A stretch of 64,000 nt of DNA from Effrenium voratum (GCA_963377175.1 CAUJNA010002779.1:446882-510881); one strand, 5' to 3'; positions 22,218-34,688 are shown, counted from the first letter of the stretch. Program-made: numbers and translations. The notes: a model not told the origin generated them from the sequence alone.

Positions 22218-22554
22218 GTTCGCGTGTTTATCTGTCCAAGGCTTATTCATTGCCTTCTCCCGTCTCAGGCCATGCACTGCAAGCTCCGCTAATCGGTATG
22301 CTGTCAATCGCAGCTACGGTACCGATCATTTTGACCGCACTTCATCTAGAGCAGCCCCACTTGGACACCCAGTTGATGGCGGCTGAGAAATCCGAGGTCA
22401 TGTACCAGCCTGGGCACTCGTCAAAACGACCGGCGAAGCGCGACGTGTCTGCAGATTCGGAATGACCTGAGACTTGGACTATATTAAGGCCCCACACAAC
22501 CATATCACTGATCACTCTACGTCACACAACTAATATTGAGCGCTTCAATTGACA

Positions 22555-22582
22555 AAAGAGAGAGAGAGAGAGAGAGAGAGAA
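22555..22582. repeat. GA microsatellite
   Basis: An AAAAGAGAGA... run with twelve GA dinucleotides. Confidence 0.9.
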
Positions 22583-23776
22583 AACCAAACATGGTGTCAT
22601 GACTTTTTAGGGGTCAACCCATCATGTCTGAAGCCGGGGGGGAGACGACATGTTTGCGTCAGAAATCTTGAGACATACCAACGAACCCGAGAATAACTCA
22701 AACACATGGAGCGTTCAGCCTCAGAACCTAGCTTCAGCAGCACCAAGCAACACTGACAGAATGTGTAGCTCAGGGACTTCAGAACGTGTCCATTGAGCCG
22801 GGACTCCCTCCATTGAAAATGTATCAATCAAATATGGGCATCCTTCGGAAGGCAATGATTCAATGCCAAGCCAGCATCGGTTCTGCAAGCCGCGCCAGAG
22901 CCAGCACGGAAAGAGCGGGTCATCAAAAACAGGAGTCCTCGTTGAAACTTCCAGAATCATACACCTCTTACAATTACACCCCTGCAACCCAGACTTCAGG
23001 AGCTAAACAGAAACCAAAACAGTATCTGAAACCTCAGCTTCCTCCATTTGCTTAAGCCCCCCGGGAAAAAAAAGAAGTGATAGATTCCCGTGAAAAAAAC
23101 AAAAGGGAAAAATAAACACATTGCCAGATGGAAGTCTTTCAAATGCAATCTAATGCAATACGAGATACTTCATGGGGCTCTTGGCCCCTTTCGCGCTTCG
23201 ACCGGTAAACGACGACCGTTTCACTCCGAGCTGCAAATCGCCCGTGCGCACGGGCACCTCGGTGGCTCCGTGCCGGGCGGTTGCCCGGAAAGGGATCCGC
23301 TTTTTGGTTCGACTCAATGCGGTCGGAAGCTGGAGGCTTCCCTTTTTCTGAAATCCGAAGTTTTGGATGCTGACTCAGGTGGCCAAAGCATGGGATTTCC
23401 TGAAACCAACCCAATTGCGTTGCAAATACGTCGTGGAAACTCCCGTTGCGTCCCGGCTGACCGATTACTTACAACAAGTGATTCCTTGTTGAGCTAGAAG
23501 GCAGGCACAATGAAGAGTTGCCAAACCGGAGAGCAAATGAGATCCCCAACTTGCCCAACTCATTGAAAGTGTTTTCCCACCAAACCACCAGCAAATAGCT
23601 CCAAACAGGCAAAACTTGCCCCGGCACACGGATTGGCCCAAGACTGACGCTGGAAAACGCCCCCCAATTACGGTGGTGACAGTCAGTGTCTTGCGCTTTG
23701 AAATGCGAAGTTCAATCCCCCTGATTCTTGGGCTTCTTGGGCAGTGAAATTGCACTAAGACAAAAGCAGTGTTCTT

Positions 23777-23888
23777 CCATTTGCTTCAGCCACCTGGACA
23801 AAGTAGACATATTTCCAGCAGCGATAGATTCTCTTTAAAACCAACAAGGGGAAAACACAATAATAAAAAACTATCTTAAGCAAATGGA
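23777..23888. mobile_element. Family D introner-like element (intact)
   Basis: Left end CCATTTGCTTCAGCC and right end CTATCTTAAGCAAATGG are inverted repeats, with the interior AGCGATAGATTCTCTTTAAA. Related copies are at 23044-23136 (degraded), 43836, 56550 and 57088. CTTAAG|CAAATGG can act as an acceptor. Confidence 0.8.
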
Positions 23889-25024
23889 AGTTTTGGTCAT
23901 CTCCATGTCTTCACCGGCACCCAAATGTCCGACTGCAGGAAGCCATATGCACAGACACGCGACCAGAAGACCAGCAGCGATCGGAGGCGGTCTTGACTCA
24001 CGTTTGGATCCGCAAAAACCCTACAGTACCAGCCGCAACCACAGCTGTTTTTGTTTGTCCTGCAAGTTGCAGGCAAAAGGCCTTCCGGAATCTGAACCAA
24101 ATCTACATCCGCCACTTTTGGATAGGTGGGCGAAACGTGGAATCCCATCTGGATGGTTGTCGAAGTTTGGGGTCCCCTCTGTTTAGATGCGTGTTTTTGT
24201 GTCCTTTTTGCTGGAGAGACCTCTTCATTTCTTACCCCATCTCAACATCATCCCTACACTCATTCAAAAACGACAATCAGAACTGCAAACCACCTCAACA
24301 AATCCCACCCGAAAAATCCAAGCTACATACCAACAAATTATCATTCCCAAGATCACAACCCCAAAATCTCAAAAATGTCCCTTGATCCAACTTGACACCC
24401 TTTCCCATTTCCAACAAATACGAACAGTCTAAAACCATACCTATGTTCACTCCCTAAAAAGTGGTTAACCAATGGAAAAAGGAAATCCTAAGGGCTAACT
24501 CAAATCATGTCAACAATCCCAGTACATATGGATGGCAAAATGTATTTGGCGCGAAGCGCGAAGCGTTGGTACTCCAAGTTGGCTGCTGTCCTTTTGGTCT
24601 CCCTAAAGCATCCCAGAGAACTGCATAAGCCATTTTGAGCAGTATCAACTTGATGCGCAAAAAACCAAACAAAAAACGTTTCCACCGAGCTCCTGTCATA
24701 GCCACATATTCAGAAGCCACCATGACAAGCCGTCCCGTTTCCTTCCACCCCGGTCTTTCTAACCACGGCACGAGTGCCAGTTGGGGCAGCTCTCCGTGTC
24801 GAGGCGCCGGGATCCGTGTGGGCACGCCTGCGGAATCGGAGATGGATGCCCCGGGGTTCAGTTGCCACTGAAGCCAAAGGGGGCCGATATAACCTCGGTT
24901 GCTTTCTGCTCCCCTGCTAAAAAGTTTAACTTTTAGTGGTTTAATGGAAAACCCATGAGTTGGCAAAAAGTTAAAGTCCTAACATCCAAGCAAAATGCAC
25001 CAAAGTAACCACCAGTATGTACCT

Positions 25025-25147
25025 CGCATGCCCGGCGGCCACGGGAAAAAATGGTATCCTTTTTGGTTGGTTGAGTTTAAAGGGGGGCCCTTGCCAAAAA
25101 ACAGGAAAAAAGGGCGCCACTGGGCAAGGGTACCGTTCAGGAGCTTC
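25025..25147. mobile_element. Family H short inverted-repeat element, copy 2
   Basis: Matches 912-1032: GCCCGGCGGCCACGGGAAAA at the left, TTGGTTGGTTGAGTTTAAAG inside and GGGCGCCACTGGGCAAG at the right. Confidence 0.8.
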
Positions 25148-27264
25148 ATCCAAATTGGGTCAGGTGCCATTCTTTTAACGGGGGTGAACACCAGGTGGTT
25201 TGCCTTCCTTACCGGGCCAGTAAGAAACACACAAACAAAAACACCCAAGATGGCCTACCCAGGTTCCAATGAAGTTCCAGCTAGTCAGCCGAAACCAACC
25301 AGAAAGAATCAAGAACCATAATTATGTCACCTTAGATGGCTTTAGATGAACAAAACGTGGTCGGGCGCATGCCACCAAGCTCATAATTTCCTTCTGGAAA
25401 GTTTTGCAGAAGTATGGCCTGTTTAGCAGCTAGTTCAGTTCCCTTACAAAGTCAAGCAAGGTGCTTTGTTCGTTCTGGGCGGACTTGCTGGGGCGCCTGC
25501 TTTCAAGAAAAAAAAACACAGGATCACCACCGGAGACCTTGTTACGGACGGACTCAGGGACTCACCTTGGAAAACTTTTTTGGACAATGCCTTGGCTCTT
25601 GTCTCGCAAAGAACACCAAGCACTCTCCTGTTTAACATTTACAAGGACCCCTCAAAGCCATCATGTCTAAAGAAGTCTCCTCATGTAGGACAGCTTTTTA
25701 GGAGTTCCATGTTGATTTGGGAAGCAAGTGGCTTCGGTTGCCGCTAACTGTGCAAAAGACATACGCCAGGTCTTTCCCGCAATCCCCATCGAAAGCAATC
25801 TCCATTGAGAAGGCTGGTTTCCCTCTTGCCAAAGCAGTCCGAGGGTTGCCAAAGTGCCATTTGACCAGGTCAATTCATGGTCAAAACTGCGGAACCCTTG
25901 AGGACCACTGTCAAACCAACTCCATTCAATCGCGGCAGGAGAGCTCTGCTTTATCGAAGGCCAAATGTGAAAGACATTGGAGTCAAACCCCCGCAAGTGA
26001 CAAAAAACCGCTGCAGTTGCGTTGATGCTTGGCAGTTGCTCGATCTGTGGCTCAGAACATCTGAAGGGATTAGCCACAACTTGTCGTCGGGCTTGCATAA
26101 AGACTGTTCAGAATGGTGATGTTAAAGAGCAAGGGAGCCTCGGACGCAACGTGCCGGCCTTTTTCACCTCACCGCCCGATACACCAAAAATCGGGCCTTG
26201 CCCTAAGCCCACAGAAGCAGGTAATTACCTGGTGCAAAACATGGCATTTCCGAAAGCTAAATCTGCCCCACACATAGAATCCTAGAACCCTGCCAACATT
26301 TTCTAGCGCTCCCATGAAACGTGGGAACCCAACTACCCTTCACCTACGAAAATCCGTCTGGGCGGCCCGGCGCCCTGCCAACCGAACATTGATATGGCCG
26401 GCGCCGTGCAGATCTCCGTGCCGCTCCTGGCCGGTTCCCTGGTGCAAATGGATGTGCGATATGATGCGGATATGTGCTTCGTGTATGAGTGATTGTGTTC
26501 AGTCATCGCATCTCTTGTCGCCAACAGTCTCACCAGCACCATCACCTTCATCATCATGATCATGATCATGGTGGAGGGAGCGTGTTGCAAAGCTGTATGC
26601 ACATGCCTTGAGTCAGGAAAGAATTTCAGGGAGCCTCCCTGCTCCCTGAAAACCGTCCGCTCCTAGACCCCTTTGGATTGGGAATCGGCATGGAAAGTTT
26701 CCAGCATGGCTCATATTGCCCTGGCGCCCGCCGAGTTGCAGACACATCTAAACACGTGTCCCTCGATCTGTATTTGATCCATGCACTCACATTGGTGCAT
26801 GCAATGCCGCACTGCCAGGACATATACGTCACACTGTACTGCTCCTGGGCCCTGGGAGTGCATGAAAAGCCAAATTCCAGCAAGGGTGCCAGCGTCTTCC
26901 TTGACAGGAACCAAAGCGATTGGAAGGTATGGAATTGTGGCATTGTGGAATTAGACGTATTTGTATTGACTCAGTCTTTGCCGGCGAGTCCTTAGCAGAG
27001 AATCACAAGAGACAGCTTGACAATTCATACAACACGATTGCAATCAATTCCAAGAGCTATCCGTGGAACGTGTCTCGGATTTGAGATATGTTCTGTAACT
27101 ACGATTGCTGAATGTCGGACACTGGAAACTTGCTTGAGATCATTGGAAAGTCGACATTGAAATCGAAGCGTTTTATTTGCTCTGGACGTGAGCCATCAGG
27201 ATAGAATTTTGGGGAACAAACTAGTACCCAAAACGCATACCACGTGATACCACGTGACTTGGAC

Positions 27265-27381
27265 CCAAACCTTCCCGCCTGTTGGTGAAGCAGGGCTTCT
27301 CGCGGTCGCACATCAGGCAGGGATCATCCCGAAGAGACGTTGTGCGCACCTCGTCCGAAGAGCCCGGCTGTAGCTCCAGTC
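27265..27381 (-). CDS. Single coding exon with a CxxC motif
   Basis: A strong acceptor (CATTTTGCAG|G) opens the frame LELQPGSSDEVRTTSL and CLMCDREKPC on the minus strand, and a GT donor (GGAAG|GTTTGG) closes it. The CxxC...C arrangement suggests a metal or disulfide site. The family is unknown. A GC-rich patch at 26333-26460 may be the next exon, but its frame is ambiguous. Confidence 0.55.
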
Positions 27382-27892
27382 CTGCAAAATGATGACGCAC
27401 AAAGACCCAAACGCAACCCGCGAAACGACCCAAGTGGATCCAACAAAGAATCCGCAAAAAATGGCCGGAAACATGATCTAGCCCAAAAGGGGCCCGAAAA
27501 GAACCCCAAATTGAAGCACAAACTGACCCAAAGAAGATCCCAAGCCAATCTGAAAACAGGGTTCACATGCGGTCGTCCACTGTGATGATTGAAACTACTC
27601 AAAAAGGCCAACTTAGTTAATTCATTTAAGAACGAACACAAACCCACTCAAAGCACAAAGAAACACCTCCAACGGCATCAAACAACATAGACACCAGGCA
27701 AAATCAACCTTTGATCGATTCAGCCTGGCACCGTTGGGCTGCTGAGTTGTCCATGTTTCCTTGCGTTTGTGAACAAGGCGGCCAAACAACTTGTCTAGCT
27801 TGCTAACTCATCAACGGGTTGACCAAACTCTTCCTGGCATAGGAGACAATGATGCTGGCTCAAAGGGGCTGCTGCCAGACGAACAATGTCGA

Positions 27893-27911
27893 AATATATA
27901 TATATATATAT
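27893..27911. repeat. TA microsatellite
   Basis: An alternating TATATA run immediately before the 45-bp minisatellite. Confidence 0.9.
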
Positions 27912-27944
27912 GTAAACCTGTATTTATGTGTGCATGTGAAGAGA

Positions 27945-28925
27945 CTGCCACCCACGCGCACGGATGACTGACATGACTCAGCGCAAGGACTGGAACCCGC
28001 ACAAACACTTAACAGACATGACTCAATGGAAAGACTGGCACCTGCACGCACGAATGACCGACTTGACTCAACCAGGGACTGGAACCAACACAAACACTTG
28101 ATGGACATGACATGACTCAATGGAAAGGCTGGCACCCACACGCACGAATCACCCACATGACTCAATCCAAGCCACACAGACACTTGACGGACGGACGTGA
28201 CTCCACCCACACACACGAATGACCGACACTTGACAGACATGAATCAGTGGAAAAACTGGCACCCACACGCACGAATGACCGGCATGACTCAATCCAAGGA
28301 TTGGAACCCAAACAAGCACTTGACGGACATGACTCAATGCAAAGACCGGTGCCCACCTGCACGCATGACCCACATGACAGAGACGCAAGGACTGGCACCA
28401 ACACAAACACTTGACGGATATGACTCCATGCAAAGACTGGCACCCGCACGCATGACCGACCCACATGACTCGACGCGAAACGCAAGGACTTGCGCCCGCA
28501 CAAACACTTGACGGGCTTGACTCAACGGAAAGACTGGCACCTGCACGCACGAATGACCGACTTGACTCAACCAGGGACTGGAACCAACACAAACACTTGA
28601 TGGACATGACATGACTCACTGGAAAGACTGGCACCCACACGCACGAAAGACCCACAGGACTCAATGCAAAGGACTGGCACCCACACAGACACTTGATGGA
28701 CATGACTCAATACAAAGACTGCCGCCCACACGCAGGAGTGAGCCACATGATTCAACGCAAAGACTGGCACCCACACAAACGCTTGAGGGACATGACTCAA
28801 TGGCAAGACTGGCGCCCACACGCACGATGACCCACGTGGACTGGCACCCACACAAACACTTGACGGACATGACTCAATGGAAAGACTGGCGCCCGCACGC
28901 GCGAATGACCCGTACGAGTCAACGC
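27945..28925. repeat. Minisatellite, about 45-bp unit, about 21 units
   Basis: The motif CATGACTCAATGGAAAGACT, followed by GGCACCCACACGCACGAATG or the variant GGAACCCACACAAACACTTG, recurs about every 45 bp (starts at 27975, 28020, 28065, 28114, 28159 and so on). The two variants tend to alternate, giving a dimer near 90 bp. Because 45 is a multiple of three, long minus-strand frames of 15-residue repeats appear, but indels break them repeatedly. Confidence 0.9.
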
Positions 28926-29338
28926 AAGCAGGTTTCCGATGCAGCTTCCCCCCTTCACCCCTGGGCATCGAGGTGGGACATGGGGAACGTCTTTCCCCCA
29001 GCTAGCTAGCTCAAACATGTTGTGGTTGAGGCACCCCTCTGCAAACGGCGTTGAACAGGCCAATGCGAGCTTTGGCTGGCAACACGCTTCCCTGTAGTAT
29101 CGCCCACTTGGACTGCAACACAACGCGCTTGCAAGGTCGAGGGAGAGCTCCTGCAGTTTTGAAGATTCGGCAGGGTGCATTTGCAAGATGCGCGCAAATG
29201 GCAATGCCAGCGCAAAACTTGCATTCTGTTTACCACCGAGCCTGTTATAGTAATGCCGCAGCTTACATCTGCCTGCCTGAGCATTCGTGCCTGCATGCTC
29301 AGCGCTGCAAGAGGATGCCTTGCACCGTCGGCTGAGGA

Positions 29339-30107
29339 TCAGGGAACAAGCCCGCCCTCCAACACGGACGGGTAGAAGCCCAAAGGTTGTCCATCAATGC
29401 GGCCCACCGTAACTTTGGGGGAGAAGGTCCGGAGAGCCGTAACAGCACAAGCCCGTACAAGCATGTGGGCATGCTTTTCAAGCGGGAATCAATGTCCGGC
29501 GTAGCTCGAACGATTGCTCAGAAGATCTGAGCTGGCCAGCCAAAATTTCTCTCGTAGCGCAGGCCGTTGGAGAGGTCATCAAAATATTTGAAGAGCTCGG
29601 AGAGGCGACGCTGGATCTTCTCAATGGCCTCTGAAAAGCGAAAGGTCTCTTGAGTGTTGTTTCTATAGGCCAACCCCCAAGCGAAGCCGGACATCCTGGG
29701 CTGCATGCCTTCCACCACGTCCTCAATGACTGCCGCGTATTTCTCCAGCGTCTTGGGGCTCAGCAACTGGGAGGCACCGCCATATAAAATGGCAAAAGCC
29801 TGACCGCTGGCCAGCCCGACCGTTTGGGACCCGCTTCCCAGAAAGGCTGACAGAAGCTGGACGGATCTCAGGTCGCGGAAGGGCTTTTTTCCGGCAAGGT
29901 AGGTAGGTATCTATGTATATGCATGTTAAAAATCACCGGGGGGGCCGGGGCCCCCCCCATGATGGTAAAAGCGAGGATCCGAATAGCGGTGCAATTTAAT
30001 CTCTGTAAAACACCTAAAAGTAGCGGGGTGGTTGGGGGGACAGTCACACACACAGACACACAGACACACACACACACACACCACGCACACAGACACACAG
30101 ACACACA

Positions 30108-30167
<60 letters not shown>

Positions 30168-30528
30168 ACGCACAACAGGCTCCAGCCAAGCGGAAGAAAG
30201 ATTGCATCACTCAAGCGAATCGGCCATAGAGGTTTGTGTTCCTTGCTCCTCACAGCTTCTCTAAGGCCACAATCTCTCCCCCCAACCACTCCTCTCACCC
30301 CCTTCCCCTGACCTCTAGTTTAGTTTGCATCACCCCACCCCACCACCCCACCCCACCGCATCACCCCATTACCCCCAAACCCGACCCCCCCACCACCACG
30401 GGCGGGTCCGTAGCTGCAGGGCCAACTGCCATGGCAGGTGTCTGCGTCGCGGTCCATCGCCTCCGGGGACAGCAAATGCCCCGCCCGCAGCTGCTGGTAG
30501 CTCAGCAATCCATCCAGACCGCCTTGGT
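29339..30528 (-). CDS. Unidentified protein with a degenerate EF-hand-like exon (three 3' exons)
   Basis: Exons (minus): 30528-30446, 29910-29533 and 29473-29339 (stop TGA); all joins are in phase. The first exon follows TTTCCTTAG and encodes DQGGLDGLLSYQQLRAG, which has EF-hand spacing but lacks most liganding residues. The second, 126 codons, contains PKTLEKYAAVIEDVVEGM, FAWGLAYRNNTQETF and RLSELFKYFDDLSNGLRYER and is largely helical. The third has VTVGRIDGQPLGFYP. Donors are GC. The last intron would be only 59 bp, so that junction is the least certain. The first intron contains a CA/CAGA microsatellite. Function not recognised. Confidence 0.6.
30045..30168. repeat. CA/CAGA microsatellite in an intron
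   Basis: CACACAGA units followed by a pure (CA)n run of about 50 bp. It is located between exons 30528-30446 and 29910-29533 of a minus-strand gene. Confidence 0.95.
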
Positions 30529-30599
30529 CTAAGGAAACGCAAAGGGAACTCACGAGCTCCTCATTGAACCAAGAAAAAACACAGGAATTATCTACGTCT

Positions 30600-31330
30600 T
30601 AGTTCAGGGGCTGTCAAGGGAACCCAGGTCTGCTGATGCTCTGTGCCAATTCAAAACGAGGACAAACCACGCAGCTCTCACTGCTTGTACACGAAAGTTT
30701 GCCCGTTCGAAGTGCAAAGCAAATGCAAACAAAAGAACGGGCGAGCTGACAACCCCCCCGCAGAGGCTCGACGAAAGATTGCCGGAAGTAGGCTGCCACG
30801 TTTACCATGTTGCTTCAACACCCCGCTTTGCCACGAGAGCTCGCTTCCAAGACCCTAGGAGCAGCCCCGCAAAACCCAAGTGAAAACACTCAGCGTGTTG
30901 AGGCTTCCTTTTGTTTTTCCTGCTTTTGAAGGAAATTATTCACAGCATAAGCCGCAAAGTATTAGACGCGAAAAGTTGAACCTCATTTCTGGACAACCAT
31001 GGAGTGAAAGGCGTTGACATAATGTGGTGCAGTGTAACCTGAAATTAAGCCGTGTCAAGTCAAACCTTTCGCGTCTCATTCAGCAAACAAATAGGATCAA
31101 ACGAGGGTTGAGTTCACGCTTGGAGAGCTGAACGCAATAAACATACATTAAGCACTAACCCCTGTTCAGCTGCATTTATCGGGTTTTCCGTGGACGGTCA
31201 TCTGGCCGCTCCGAACAACTCTTCGCTGTGCCCCCGATGGTCATATTGATTGTACATGCCTCACCTTTCCGCCCATTCACTGTAGCGGCCCCGCTAGCCT
31301 GGGTTGTTCTTCCCCCCCAAGCAAAACTGG
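30600..31330. other. No gene recognised
   Basis: Only short overlapping open frames; no element ends or exon signals that I can support. Confidence 0.4.
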
Positions 31331-31335
31331 GTCGT

Positions 31336-31422
31336 TGAACAAGGGTACCCTTTTTTCTGTAGGCTATTTTAGTAGGGAAACCCTCCCCCAAGTTGGTAAA
31401 AGGGCACTACTGGGGGACCTAG
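31336..31422. mobile_element. Family J introner-like element, copy 2
   Basis: AAGGGTACCCTTTTTTCTGT at one end and AAAGGGCACTACTGGGGGAC with CTAG at the other, with GTAGGCTATTTTAGTAGGG inside. Confidence 0.8.
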
Positions 31423-31989
31423 TCTATATAACCTTTTACACATTGATGGAAGAACCATTTGCTTCCAAAAGGTTTAAGGGGGAATGCCCCTCTCGCCGCG
31501 TCATTCGGTTGGGTCACTGAAGTAGGTCAGTGCTAACCATGGTTGTTCGCAAGTGGGGAAGTGGGATTCGTCTTCCTAACCCATTGCTATAAGTTGCTTA
31601 GTGGGTTATAACTTATAAGAAACTAAGTAGGATGAACACCCCGAGGCGTCAAAGGGTTAACGCTGAAGTCGGGCTGTCTCATCAGGGATTCTTGCTTCAT
31701 ATTCAATTCCCCCCAGAAGATTCCCCCCAAACAGGTTCCAATGTTCATGGGCATTCAGACATGTCGGCCGGGTTTCTCGGCCGAATCTGTTGGCAACTTG
31801 ACTCAGCCCCCCTGTCAAGAAATCTTTTATGTTTTTTGCCATAGACCAACATGCTAAATTGAGAGATGGTAAACATGCAACATGCGACAGCCAAAAAGCA
31901 CTGGGCAAAAAAGAAGTCGCACAACATACACCAGCATTTGTGGGATAACTCCGAAAACCAAACGGAAGGTGTCCAAGAAAAGTGAGCTG

Positions 31990-32099
31990 GGTCGATCCTT
32001 CTCCCCGGCTCTTCGAGGTGCTGTGGGGTGTGCTGCAGACCTCGGCCACCTCCGAGTCGAAGGCGTCCTCGGCGCGGAGAGCCCTGGCGTGCCTAGGTC
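31990..32099 (-). CDS. Single coding exon behind a family J acceptor
   Basis: The minus-strand frame RHARALRAEDAFDSEVAEVC begins right after CTCTACAG|GACCTAG, the conserved end of family J. The exon is GC-rich with GC-ending codons. Its 3' limit is not fixed. It could belong to the gene at 30528-29339. No family is recognised. Confidence 0.45.
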
Positions 32100-32170
32100 C
32101 TGTAGAGAGCTTAGAAGAAGGGTACCAACTTTTGCCTGTAGGCTATTTCGGCTATTTCTGGACGCGTCGT
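32092..32170. mobile_element. Family J introner-like element, copy 3 (partial)
   Basis: CCTAGGTCCTGTAGAGAGC, then GAAGGGTACCAACTTTTGCC and TGTAGGCTATTTCGG. The far end is lost. Confidence 0.65.
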
Positions 32171-32568
32171 GTTGGTCAGGACCCTGCTTTTTTTTGGGAG
32201 GGTCAAAGCCGTGTCCGCAGGGCACAGAGTGGGGTCAAATTGGGGTCAAAGCCACGCTGCATGGCAAGGGCAGGGGCGCATGGGCCACGCAGGGCACAGA
32301 GTGGACACCGCTTGAAGGCGATTCTCAACAAAAGGACAAAGAGTGGTGGTAAGCCTGGGCGTGATCTTCGTGGAAGCGGAAAGCAAACAAGGCTGCAAGC
32401 AATGAGCACACGAAGCACAACGCCCAGGAGACACCAGAGAAGAAGGGATTGCGGCTGGGAGTGGAAGCCGAGGTCACCCGCCAGGTGAGGTCGCGCAGCC
32501 TGCAGAGCGACAAAAAACACAAGCCGAAAGCTTCGCCCAAGCCGGCATGTAAGCCAGCCACCAAGTGG

Positions 32569-32820
32569 GGCCGGCACGGCGATCGTACGTGCGGACACAT
32601 GTACAGCCTTGGTGAGCACAGAGGTAGGAGAATGCTTTTCATATGTTCTCATTGGTGGCAACGAGGTCCACGAGGAAACAGGTTGTGTTGGTTCGGCCGG
32701 CACGGCGATCGTACGCGCGGACACATGCACAGCCTTGGTGAGCACAGAGCCAGGAGAATGCTTTTCATATGCTCTCATTGGTGGCAACGAGGTCCACGAG
32801 GAAACAGGTTGTGTCGGTTC
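32569..32820. repeat. 126-bp tandem dimer, open on both strands
   Basis: Two 126-bp copies (starts 32569 and 32695) differing at about seven bases. On plus each encodes 42 residues including VGECFSYVLIGGNEVHEETG; on minus each encodes 42 residues including EKHSPGSVLTKAVHVSARTI. The minus side has a good acceptor (CCCCCACAG|GTTTG) upstream, while the plus frame ends in VRRQLQRPRKR and a stop at 32921. Strand of coding is undecided. Confidence 0.7.
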
Positions 32821-33394
32821 TGCAAACCTGTGGGGGCAGGTTGTGGAAAAAACTGCAATTGTTCATGAAGGCAAAATTAAACGCGTTAGGCGGCAACTGC
32901 AGCGCCCGCGCAAGAGGTGAAACCGCGAAAGCAGCAGCTTCGACAAGAGTCGAGCCAGGGCGGGGGGAGTCGTTCTTTTACTTTGCGCTCAACGTGAACG
33001 TAACCAATCCCCCCCCCCCCCCCCAAAACCCCTCCCCCCCGAAACTTGGCGATTCAGGTTGAAAACACGTTTCGTGTAGAGGGTCCTCACCAACACGATA
33101 CCTTTTAGTACGCGCCGGGAACATACCAACCCGCGCGTGTTTTTGCGTGTGTTCGGTTCTTGTGCTTGAATTTTCAGGCAGTTTGACAAACGTGCATCTT
33201 TGTGGGTCTGTGAACATCCCGGCAACTAACTCATCTCAGAGTAAAGCCGCGCATTTTTTCTAGTCAGGACACATGGCAGTGAAACGATGTCTAAACTACA
33301 AAAGCCGGGGCACCGGCTGGAGACATGTCCTATCCCAGTGGAACTTGAAATCCGCCGCCTTCGTGGACTGGGTTGTTTGTTGTTTCGCTTGAGC

Positions 33395-33905
33395 GGGTGC
33401 ACTTGAGCGGGTGTTCTTACCATTTGAGCGGGTGCACTTCAGCAGGTGTTCTTACCATTTGGCATGCGTGTGTGCAGTGCTGAGCGGGTGCACCTCAGCG
33501 GGTGTTTTTACTACTTGGCATGCGTGTGTGCAGCGCAAGGCGGGTGCACTTCAGCAGGCCTTCTTACCATGTGGCATGCGTGTGCGCAGTGCCGAGCGGG
33601 TGCACTTCAGCGGGTGTTCTTACCATTCGGCACGCATGTGTGCAGCGCTGAGCGGGTGCACTTCAGCAGGTGTTCTTACCATTTGGCACGCGTGTGCGCA
33701 GTGACCAGCGGGCGCACTTTAGCGGGTGTTCTTACCATATGGCATGCGTGTGCGCAGAGCCGAGCGGGTGCACTTCAGCGGGTGTGCTTGCCAATTGGCA
33801 TGCGTGTGTGCAGTGCCGAGCGGGTGCGCTTGAGCGGGTGTTCTTACCATTTGGCGTGCGTGTGTGTGCAGCGCTGAGCGGGTGCTCTTGAGAGGGTGGT
33901 CTTAC
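33395..33905. repeat. Minisatellite, 56-bp unit, about 9 units
   Basis: The unit GAGCGGGTGCACTTCAGCAG followed by GTGTTCTTACCATTTGGCAT and GCGTGTGTGCAGTGCT repeats at exactly 56 bp seven times (CGGG starts at 33485, 33541, 33597, 33653, 33709, 33765 and 33821), then once at 58 bp. The open frames here are artefacts of the repeat. Confidence 0.95.
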
Positions 33906-33955
33906 CATGTTGGCGGGGGTAAAAACCGCTTCGACTTGCGGGTGGGTAAATACCC

Positions 33956-34020
33956 AGTACCTTTTAGTAGGGGAACCCTCCCCCAAAAAAGGGTAAAAGG
34001 GCACTACTGGGGGACCTAGG
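33956..34020. mobile_element. Family J fragment at the end of the 56-bp minisatellite
   Basis: TTTTAGTAGGGGAACCCTCC, then AAAAGGGCACTACTGGGGGA and CCTAG; the other end is missing. Confidence 0.65.
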
Positions 34021-34688
34021 TGCCAAAGGTGGGTTTTGTTTGAGCACTGAAAACCAACCTTCTCCCGACGCGCTTCCCAGCCCGTGCACGCCGTGTTCGG
34101 AAGCAGTGCAGCGGAGCGTTCCTGTCGGCCAGCGCGGTGGCTGGCAAACTAAATCGGATGAGCGAGGTCCGCAGCGGTCCGAATGGGCCGTCGTCGTTTT
34201 GCGGAACGAAGACACCGCGAGAAGACCAATCCAGGTCATGGCAAGGAAAGCCGAACAGACCAAAAGAGCAGGAGAGTTGGCGAACAACCCGTTGCCCAAT
34301 TCACATCAAGTGAGTGACGGTCGGACGTGCAAAAGGGGCTTCAATGGGCAAAACGAAATCCTCAGAACAAGCTAAATGTCCGCAAAACTGTGTCAGCTTC
34401 GCCGTCGGACCGGAGCAGCCATTCTGTAAAGGTCATCGCAAACTCGAAAGGCAAGGAAAAAGTAAAACTTCCTGAAGTAAAGACACTATTTACTGTTGGC
34501 AAGTTTACTTTGTTTACATTACCTGGGAAAGTGAAACAGAAAAACTGCCTGAAGTAAAGGAACACTATACTTTTGGCACTTTTTCTTTTTCATGGGTGCG
34601 ACAGTTTACTTTGCACTTTGCTTTTAGTTCTACCAAAGGAACAAACCTAGTTGTTGCTTCTGTTTTTTGGAGGGAGGGAGAACAATAC

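Noticed and set aside
26333..26460. GC-rich patch open in several frames on both strands
   Set aside because: Probably an exon, but frame and strand cannot be chosen by eye.
28149..28968. Minus-strand frames with 15-residue repeats, up to 184 codons
   Set aside because: Explained by the 45-bp minisatellite; the frame is broken several times.
33395..33905. CRISPR-like regular repeat spacing
   Set aside because: Whole 56-bp units repeat without unique spacers, so it is a minisatellite; the genome is eukaryotic.
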